Assembly: GCA_946616365.1 (NCBI GenBank)
Contig: CAMOIX010000047.1
Coordinates: 1 to 10,671, forward strand
Reading direction: 5' to 3'
From: AC2028 sp002373595
GTDB taxonomy: Bacteria; Bacillota; Clostridia; Lachnospirales; Lachnospiraceae
DNA length: 10,671 nucleotides
Position 1 is the stretch's first letter. Every line of letters starts with the position of its first letter. The translations under genes and the position numbers were made by a program. The notes below the pieces were generated by a model that worked only from the letters and a program-made list of their open reading frames with translations, was not told where the DNA came from and made no database searches. Positions 6,499 through 10,671 of the stretch are shown here, piece by piece.

Positions 6499-8300
6499 CT
6501 ATTCTTTACCGGTGTCAGGATATACGTTTTGTTTTCATAAGCCTTAAGACTGTTTACTTCTATCACGCCGTTTTTGATCTTTCTTACCTTTCCGGACCAA
6601 ACATCACTGATCTCGAATTCGTCCGGAGTAAGTCCGTACTTTTTAAATATCCTTACGATATCTTTGATAGATATCTTCCAGCCGTCTTTCTTATCCGTAC
6701 TGCTTACATTGATAAAGCTGATCGCTGCTTTTCCGTCCGTCATCGGCTTGGCCAGTATATCGACTCTGTCTATATCTCTTACATAGGTCCTATCAGGTTT
6801 CGAAGCCGCAAGCGAGCAGTATATCCTCTTTGCCTGAACTCCGAGAGGATCCTGATCGATGGATATGAGGTCCTTATTTGCTATTATCTTATGAAGGGCA
6901 TCGCCTTTCTTTACACGGCGCAGATCAAGTCCCAGCATAAGGGGAGCATTCATCATACACCACATAGCCATATGTGTTTTGTTCTGCGTGAGGTTAAGTC
7001 CCTTCATGCCTATCATCAGCATATCAGGATCATTCCATCCCTTATCGAGACCCGCAAAAGAATCCATAATGACAGCTTTATTGTACTGCGATGTCACAGA
7101 GCAGGTATAATCGCTCTCCCAGCTTCCATAACCGGGATCACCGTCACTTCCCACACGGAATGTGATATCGTTTAAGATCCTCCACGAATCGCACACCTTA
7201 TATGCCCAGTTCTGGGGCTGAGTCTTGCCCCACTCGCAAGCGGAATAGATAATATCATTATCAGGCGCAAGTTTATTCAACCACTTAAGAAGTCTCGCGT
7301 ATGAATTAAGAGTATTCTCCTGGCGGCGGTGATTCATGATACGTATGCGGTTAATACCCTTTTTCAGTTTGATCTTTATAGGATCAGAGAATACATAATC
7401 ATTCTCCGAAGACGTCGCGGGAAGAAGATCATCATAGAACATCTCATTTCCCACAGCGAGTTGAAGCCATTCGCCCACATGTTCTCTCCGGCCGGTAGCA
7501 TACTCGATTTCAATAGCTGCATTCCTGTCGGCAGAGCTCTTTACCTCAAACACCAGCTCTCCGCTCATTTCACCCACAGGAGAATATCTGCATCCCGTTC
7601 CATCAAATGTCCCTATCCTTGTGACATGTCTGTCATTTATTTTCTTTCCGGTCTTTTTATCCTTTCGGGATACATTGACGCGTTTTGCACCTTTCCCGGT
7701 GAGCAGGCCATCTTTTGCAGCAATGAGTTTCTTCCCATCAACCTTAATGGATCTGATATTCGGTGCAAATGTAAATCTTGCATTTTCATAGAGAGAGAAT
7801 GTTGCATTATCAAAAGGGTAATAGCAATTATCGACTTTAAGGAAATCAACGCCCCATCCGAGATAGCTCTCTGCGTCTTCCCTTTCATGTCCGCATGTAC
7901 CGACTGCAGCTCCTGCGCAGAGGTTGGTTCCGATGTCGTTATACATTCCGAACTTAAGTCCCTTCTTATGAATGTAATCCGACAGTTTTGAAAAGCCCGA
8001 AGGGAACTTCACATTTTCGTTTGCGAGTCTGCCGTCCACTCTCTCAGGCTTATAGCATCCGTCATCGAGCACGACAAATTCATATCCAAGATCCTTAAGT
8101 CCGAGTTCGCAAATCAAATCAGCCATCGTGCGGGTGAGTTTCTCATTATTTCCGCTTCCGAACGCATTCCAGCTGTTCCATCCCATAGCAGGCAGATGTC
8201 CCTTTTTCTTTCCAAACAAAACCTTACCGTCATCAAAGGAATCATAGGATGCATCTCTCGATATCCTATCCGGTGTCAGAGTTTTTTTCTTCTCAGGCAT
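6495..8300 (-). CDS. GH27 alpha-galactosidase, cytoplasmic, with inserted domain
   Basis: A 601-residue glycoside hydrolase family 27 enzyme that would release terminal alpha-galactose from sugars such as melibiose or raffinose. The barrel starts at about residue 36 with MGWNSWNAFG (39-48). Other family motifs are YEFVVLDDGC (73-82) and FGMYNDIGT. The nucleophile is D157 in FLKVDNC, and the acid/base is D378 in SWRILNDI, after IYSACEWG (351-358). Between the nucleophile strand and IYSACEWG, residues about 165-335 form an insertion not found in the simple GH27 barrel. Its LKKGINRIRIMN strand and overall look suggest a carbohydrate-binding-type beta-sandwich. A C-terminal beta domain follows from about 500. 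No signal peptide is present. The start at 8300 is chosen over a longer frame from 8426 because GGAGGG lies six bases upstream and the ATG overlaps the TAA of the preceding gene. The next gene begins inside its stop codon. Confidence 0.9.
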   Translation of the reverse strand: MPEKKKTLTPDRISRDASYDSFDDGKVLFGKKKGHLPAMGWNSWNAFGSGNNEKLTRTMADLICELGLKDLGYEFVVLDDGCYKPERVDGRLANENVKFPSGFSKLSDYIHKKGLKFGMYNDIGTNLCAGAAVGTCGHEREDAESYLGWGVDFLKVDNCYYPFDNATFSLYENARFTFAPNIRSIKVDGKKLIAAKDGLLTGKGAKRVNVSRKDKKTGKKINDRHVTRIGTFDGTGCRYSPVGEMSGELVFEVKSSADRNAAIEIEYATGRREHVGEWLQLAVGNEMFYDDLLPATSSENDYVFSDPIKIKLKKGINRIRIMNHRRQENTLNSYARLLKWLNKLAPDNDIIYSACEWGKTQPQNWAYKVCDSWRILNDITFRVGSDGDPGYGSWESDYTCSVTSQYNKAVIMDSFAGLDKGWNDPDMLMIGMKGLNLTQNKTHMAMWCMMNAPLMLGLDLRRVKKGDALHKIIANKDLISIDQDPLGVQAKRIYCSLAASKPDRTYVRDIDRVDILAKPMTDGKAAISFINVSSTDKKDGWKISIKDIVRIFKKYGLTPDEFEISDVWSGKVRKIKNGVIEVNSLKAYENKTYILTPVKNR

Positions 8301-8491
8301 TATTTTCCCTCCGTAACATAATGTGGCATCTTCTTCATGGCAAATATCGCTATCGCCACTCTGGCCGCATATACGATCGTGCCGATGAGCAGTACCGAAA
8401 ACGCCGCATATGCATGTATCGTACAAAAAGCCGCAAAATATGCGGCATTAAGCAGTGTATATCTAAGTGTCCAAAATCCTTTTTTAGTCAT
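8300..8491 (-). pseudogene. Short two-helix membrane protein, probable MFS transporter remnant
   Basis: A 63-residue frame with two hydrophobic stretches (about 9-31 and 32-51). The first, WTLRYTLLNAAYFAAFCTIH, looks like the first helix of sugar or nucleoside-type MFS permeases of Clostridia. The second, ending in KKMPHYVTEGK, looks like the last helix and tail of such a permease. A full protein would be about 400 residues, so roughly ten helices appear to be missing with the reading frame kept. A 9-bp direct repeat, GCCGCATAT, occurs at 8364-8372 and 8403-8411 across the supposed join. Its TAA overlaps the alpha-galactosidase ATG, the usual place for the matching permease. The start at 8491 is preferred: GAGGCG lies just upstream and a candidate -10 lies at 8513-8518. 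It could instead be a genuine small membrane protein; the MFS origin is from memory of family ends, not a search. Confidence 0.55.
8307..8312 (-). promoter_or_regulatory. Ribosome binding site fixing the alpha-galactosidase start
   Basis: GGAGGG on the minus strand, six bases before the ATG at 8298-8300. It sits inside the last codons of the preceding small gene, whose TAA shares one base with this ATG. It rules out the upstream in-frame start at 8426, which would overlap the small gene and lacks the enzyme's usual N-terminus. Confidence 0.85.
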
Positions 8492-8512
8492 AATTCGCCT
8501 CGTAACTATCAT

Positions 8513-8539
8513 ACTATACTCATAACACCTCAAACACAA
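8513..8539 (-). promoter_or_regulatory. Candidate promoter of the alpha-galactosidase/AmmeMemoRadiSam unit
   Basis: On the minus strand TATAGT (8513-8518) is preceded by TTGTGT (8534-8539) with a 15-base spacer. Transcription would begin near 8505, giving a very short leader before the ATG at 8491. Spacing and -35 are not ideal. It is the only plausible site close to the gene, and the region ahead of it holds three CTTTTCG-like repeats that might be regulator half-sites. Confidence 0.35.
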
Positions 8540-8666
8540 GTCGGCTTTTCGAAAGAAGGCTTTCAAAAATCAGCTTTTTCGCGACTTTTCGCACATTTCA
8601 CATATGTTTTTCATATAATATTTTATGCCTTTTGAATATTTTTTATCGTTTTTCGATAATTTTTTG

Positions 8667-8695
8667 TTGACAAACGTATTTTGCGGTGCTAATAT
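8667..8695 (+). promoter_or_regulatory. Strong sigma-A-type promoter of the DUF2975/HTH operon
   Basis: A perfect TTGACA at 8667-8672 and TAATAT at 8690-8695 are separated by exactly 17 bases, close to the vegetative consensus. The start point would fall near 8702, in or beside the palindrome CCGCGG (8703-8708), leaving a leader of about 80 bases. An AT-rich inverted repeat, TTATCG-TTTTT-CGATAA (8643-8659), lies just upstream of the -35. Confidence 0.75.
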
Positions 8696-8742
8696 GACCT
8701 TACCGCGGAAGTACTAAAGATTTTTGTAACATTAAAATCAGC

Positions 8743-8757
8743 TCGGGCAAAGCCCGA
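8743..8757 (+). promoter_or_regulatory. GC-rich hairpin in the DUF2975 leader
   Basis: TCGGGC (8743-8748) and GCCCGA (8752-8757) form a six-pair stem with a three-base AAA loop. A second copy of CCCGA at 8767-8771 touches the ribosome site AAAGGAG (8771-8777) and could pair with TCGGG instead. The leader could therefore switch between two folds that affect ribosome access (inference). No U-run follows, so it is not a terminator. Confidence 0.45.
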
Positions 8758-8783
8758 ACCCAATATCCCGAAAGGAGAACATC

Positions 8784-9380
8784 ATGAACAGCAAACAGGA
8801 AAAAATAGCTAAGATCAAAAAGAGTTGTAAGGTCGGAAAGATCATCAGCCGCATTTTTAACATCATCTGCATCATAGCATGCGTGGCATCACTCGTAGGC
8901 GCAGTCCTCACCGGAATCGGCAAGGTCCAGATCGACAAGAACGGAATAACCAACCTTATAACCGGAGAAAACGGTCCCATTACCAGCGAAGAAATCGCGG
9001 AGCTCAATAAGCTTACCGATGGTGCGCTTGCGGAAGAGCTTGACGCGAGTGTCGGAGATCTCATAGTCTTCACCAGACCTTTCCCCGATTTCTTCAGCAA
9101 AGTCATTGTGATCTGCCTCATTACAGCGTTTATAGCAGCATGCACCGCAGTCCTCTTCCATCTCTTTGGACAGGTATTTGGCGTGATAATCACGGAGGAT
9201 TCTCCCTTCACCGAGGCCGTGCTTAAGAAGCTCAGGATCAATTTCATTATCCTCTCGGCACTGATCCTCCTGTGCATTGGTCTCTTCCCCGCACTTATTG
9301 CAGCATTCCTCTTCTGGTGCATCTACAACATACTGGATTACGGCTGCGTACTCCAGACTGAGTCCGATGAGACTCTGTGA
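8784..9380 (+). CDS. DUF2975 family membrane protein
   Basis: A 198-residue membrane protein. Predicted spans are at about 20-45, 106-136, 152-168 and 169-184. A roughly 55-residue acidic loop (47-100) between the first two is probably outside the cell. Family-like signs are the DSPFTEAVLKKLR motif (139-151) after the second span, and the C-terminal ending YGCVLQTESDETL, the pattern often seen in DUF2975 proteins. AAAGGAG lies six bases before the ATG. The next gene is a small Cro-like regulator 20 bases downstream, the pairing found as yoaS-yozG in Bacillus subtilis. The biochemical role of DUF2975 is unknown; a membrane-linked regulation of, or by, the partner is plausible. The extracellular-type loop is longer than I would expect for the family. 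Confidence 0.78.
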   Translation: MNSKQEKIAKIKKSCKVGKIISRIFNIICIIACVASLVGAVLTGIGKVQIDKNGITNLITGENGPITSEEIAELNKLTDGALAEELDASVGDLIVFTRPFPDFFSKVIVICLITAFIAACTAVLFHLFGQVFGVIITEDSPFTEAVLKKLRINFIILSALILLCIGLFPALIAAFLFWCIYNILDYGCVLQTESDETL

Positions 9381-9386
9381 TCAGGG

Positions 9387-9394
9387 AAAGGAGG
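9387..9394 (+). promoter_or_regulatory. Ribosome binding site deciding the HTH gene start
   Basis: AAAGGAGG, six bases before the ATG at 9401. It favours this start over an in-frame GTG at 9377, which lies upstream of the site and overlaps the end of the DUF2975 gene. Confidence 0.85.
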
Positions 9395-9400
9395 CAGGAT

Positions 9401-9604
9401 ATGATAGTACTCAGACTGGACCGCGTAATGGCGGACCGCAAAATGTCACTCAATGAGCTTTCCGAGCAGGTTGGCGTATCCAATGTCAATCTATCCAAGA
9501 TAAAGACAGGTAAAGTCAGTGCCATCCGCTTCTCCACCCTGGATGCGATATGCAGCTCACTGAATTGCCAGCCCGGCGATATCCTCGAATATGAACCGGA
9601 TTAA
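9401..9604 (+). CDS. YozG-type Cro/C1 helix-turn-helix regulator
   Basis: A 67-residue DNA-binding protein made almost entirely of one helix-turn-helix domain (HTH_26/YozG group). The turn and recognition helix are at about 17-37: LNELSEQVGVSNVNLSKIKTG. LDAICSSLNCQPGDILEYEPD at 47-67 is the typical end of this group, where the final GDILEY strand is diagnostic. It lies 20 bases after the DUF2975 gene in the same operon and is followed by a terminator. Regulators of this type often control their own operon; a possible operator is the CCGCGG palindrome near the start point, but this is a guess. Confidence 0.9.
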   Translation: MIVLRLDRVMADRKMSLNELSEQVGVSNVNLSKIKTGKVSAIRFSTLDAICSSLNCQPGDILEYEPD

Positions 9605-9630
9605 AGCAACCTCTCTCCCCATATACAGTA

Positions 9631-9666
9631 GGCGGAGCCATTAACGGCCCCGCCTGTTTTTATTTG
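9631..9666 (+). terminator. Rho-independent terminator of the DUF2975/HTH operon
   Basis: GGCGGAGCC (9631-9639) pairs with GGCCCCGCC (9646-9654) with one A-C mismatch and a six-base loop. TGTTTTTATTT follows. It sits 27 bases after the HTH stop codon. On the minus strand the stem lacks a good T-run, so it probably works only weakly for the convergent radical SAM gene. Confidence 0.88.
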
Positions 9667-9682
9667 AATCAATCATATGAGT

Positions 9683-10624
9683 TTATTTATTCAACACTTC
9701 TTTGTTGATGCGGTTTAGTACATGCTTCTTGTCGGCACTCCACATAGGTGCTATCAGGAGTTTTTTATCTCCATCCCCGGTCAGCCTGTGTATCACGACA
9801 TCATCCGGGATCAATGATACACACTCTTTCAGGATATCTATGTATTCATCCTCCGACAGCACATCGAATTTTCCTTCTTCATAATCCCGCGCCAGATCCG
9901 TTCCTTTCAGCACATGCAGGAGCTGGAGCTTAATACCGGCAGCACCGCTTGAAACCACATACTTTACTGTAGTGAGCATATCTTCGCGAGATTCGCCGGG
10001 GAGCCCCAGTATCACATGTGTGATCACTTCCAATCCCCTGCGTCTGAGTTCCCGTACTGCGTCATCATATACGGACAGTTCATATCCTCTGCGTATATAG
10101 TCGGCAGATTTCTTGTGTATGGTCTGCAATCCAAGCTCCACCCATACAGGTTTCTTCTGATTCATTTCCGACAGGATATCGAGCACTTCACATGGCAGGC
10201 AGTCCGGCCTCGTAGCCACAGACATCGCAACAACATCAGGATGATCTATTGCTTCCCCATACAAAAAGCGAAGCTTATCCGGGGAGGCATAAGTCCCCGT
10301 ATAAGCTTGAAAATATGCAATATACTTTCCGTCGCCCGCTTTTGAGGCAACTTTTCTTTTCGCTTCTTCTATCTGATCGGTTACGGACTTCGAAGGATCC
10401 GCGGCAAACTCACCGCTACCGCCTGCAGAGCAGAAAATACATCCTCTCGTATCAATACGGCCATCCCTGTTAGGGCAGGTAAACCCGCCATTTAATGCGA
10501 TCTTATAAACTTTGGATCCAAAAGTATCCCTCAGATACTCGTTTAAGAGCCTCACTCCAGCTCTTTTACGCGGAAATTTCAAACCGTTTTTTCCTGTTCT
10601 TTTCATACTTCTTGTACGTATCAT
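9683..10624 (-). CDS. yhcC: YhcC/TIGR01212-family radical SAM protein
   Basis: A 313-residue radical SAM protein. Residues 27-66 carry the family's signature: LNEYLRDTFGSKVYKIALNGGFTCPNRDG and then GCIFCS. The cluster cysteines are C50, C62 and C65 (C-X11-C-X2-C), the unusual wide spacing of this group. Other matches are YIAYFQAYTGTYA, ATRPDCLP, WVELGLQT and THVILGLPGE. The substrate is not established; members are conserved in Bacteria and sometimes placed near tRNA or sulfur functions. The ATG at 10622-10624 overlaps the stop of an upstream frame (ATGA), arguing for coupled translation and for this start; a second Met at residue 7 is possible because no strong ribosome site precedes either. 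The length fits the family. It converges on the HTH operon. Confidence 0.9.
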   Translation of the reverse strand: MIRTRSMKRTGKNGLKFPRKRAGVRLLNEYLRDTFGSKVYKIALNGGFTCPNRDGRIDTRGCIFCSAGGSGEFAADPSKSVTDQIEEAKRKVASKAGDGKYIAYFQAYTGTYASPDKLRFLYGEAIDHPDVVAMSVATRPDCLPCEVLDILSEMNQKKPVWVELGLQTIHKKSADYIRRGYELSVYDDAVRELRRRGLEVITHVILGLPGESREDMLTTVKYVVSSGAAGIKLQLLHVLKGTDLARDYEEGKFDVLSEDEYIDILKECVSLIPDDVVIHRLTGDGDKKLLIAPMWSADKKHVLNRINKEVLNK

Positions 10625-10671
10625 TTGATACGCTTTTCAATATATTCATACCGTTCAGATGCTACTGTACC
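10621..10671 (-). CDS. C-terminal tail of an unidentified upstream gene
   Basis: The minus-strand frame that is open at the right edge encodes 16 charged residues ending EYIEKRIK and stops at TGA (10621-10623). This stop overlaps the ATG of the radical SAM gene as ATGA, the arrangement seen in the other minus-strand unit, which is the main reason to believe it. Too little is visible to name the product. Confidence 0.45.
   Translation of the reverse strand, partial: GTVASERYEYIEKRIK

Noticed and set aside
6375..7175. 266-residue plus-strand open frame opposite the alpha-galactosidase
   Set aside because: It lies wholly antisense to a well-supported GH27 gene, has no ribosome site, and its protein looks random (Tyr/Ile/Ser/Arg-rich).
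7329..7991. 220-residue plus-strand open frame
   Set aside because: Also antisense to the GH27 gene, with no domain or start signal; a codon-bias shadow.
6495..8426. Longer alpha-galactosidase start at 8426
   Set aside because: The extra 42 residues overlap the small membrane gene in another frame and lack a ribosome site, whereas GGAGGG sits before 8300.
8300..8566. Longer start of the small membrane gene at 8566
   Set aside because: It would begin upstream of the candidate promoter and adds a charged, unrelated N-terminus ahead of the transporter-like helix.
8738..9322. 194-residue minus-strand open frame
   Set aside because: It mirrors the DUF2975 gene, which has a promoter, ribosome site and family motifs; the antisense product has low-complexity Ser/Leu/Met runs.

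Overview
The window looks like chromosomal DNA from a low-to-mid GC anaerobic Firmicute, probably a gut or rumen Clostridia (Lachnospiraceae-like). This is inferred from strong AGGAGG-type ribosome sites, TTGACA/TATAAT promoters, zinc-ribbon/FecR and TIR/beta-propeller membrane proteins of a kind I associate with these bacteria, a DUF2975/Cro-like pair, and a GH27 alpha-galactosidase. I see no rRNA, tRNA, CRISPR array, IS element or phage gene.

Layout. (1) Positions 1-749, minus strand: the 5' part of a membrane-anchored zinc-ribbon/FecR-domain protein that runs off the left edge. (2) Positions 881-3784, plus strand: a 967-residue protein with an N-terminal TIR domain, one membrane span, a helical linker and a large beta-propeller. 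It is divergent from the first gene across a 131-bp AT-rich gap. (3) Positions 3788-8491, minus strand: a tightly packed five-gene unit. In transcription order it holds a 63-residue two-helix membrane peptide that looks like the collapsed remnant of a sugar MFS transporter, a cytoplasmic GH27 alpha-galactosidase with an inserted beta-sandwich-like domain, a small leaderless SLH-like protein, a fused Memo/LigB-AMMECR1 protein, and the AmrS radical SAM protein. The last two form the AmmeMemoRadiSam system, widely conserved and of unknown biochemical role. (4) Positions 8784-9604, plus strand: a DUF2975 membrane protein and a YozG-type HTH regulator, with a near-consensus promoter, a leader hairpin and a clear intrinsic terminator. 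(5) Positions 9683-10671, minus strand: a YhcC-family (TIGR01212) radical SAM protein, coupled by an ATGA overlap to the tail of a further gene at the right edge.

How the genes may work together. The alpha-galactosidase unit probably began as an uptake-and-hydrolysis cassette (MFS permease plus cytoplasmic enzyme) with the AmmeMemoRadiSam pair read through from it. The permease now appears to be missing all but its first and last helices. The TIR protein and its zinc-ribbon/FecR neighbour are both single-span proteins with long Lys-rich or coiled stretches near the membrane; a shared signalling or defence role is possible but unproven. The most interesting items for follow-up are the TIR-TM-propeller protein, the collapsed transporter, the domain inserted into GH27, and the leaderless SLH-like protein.
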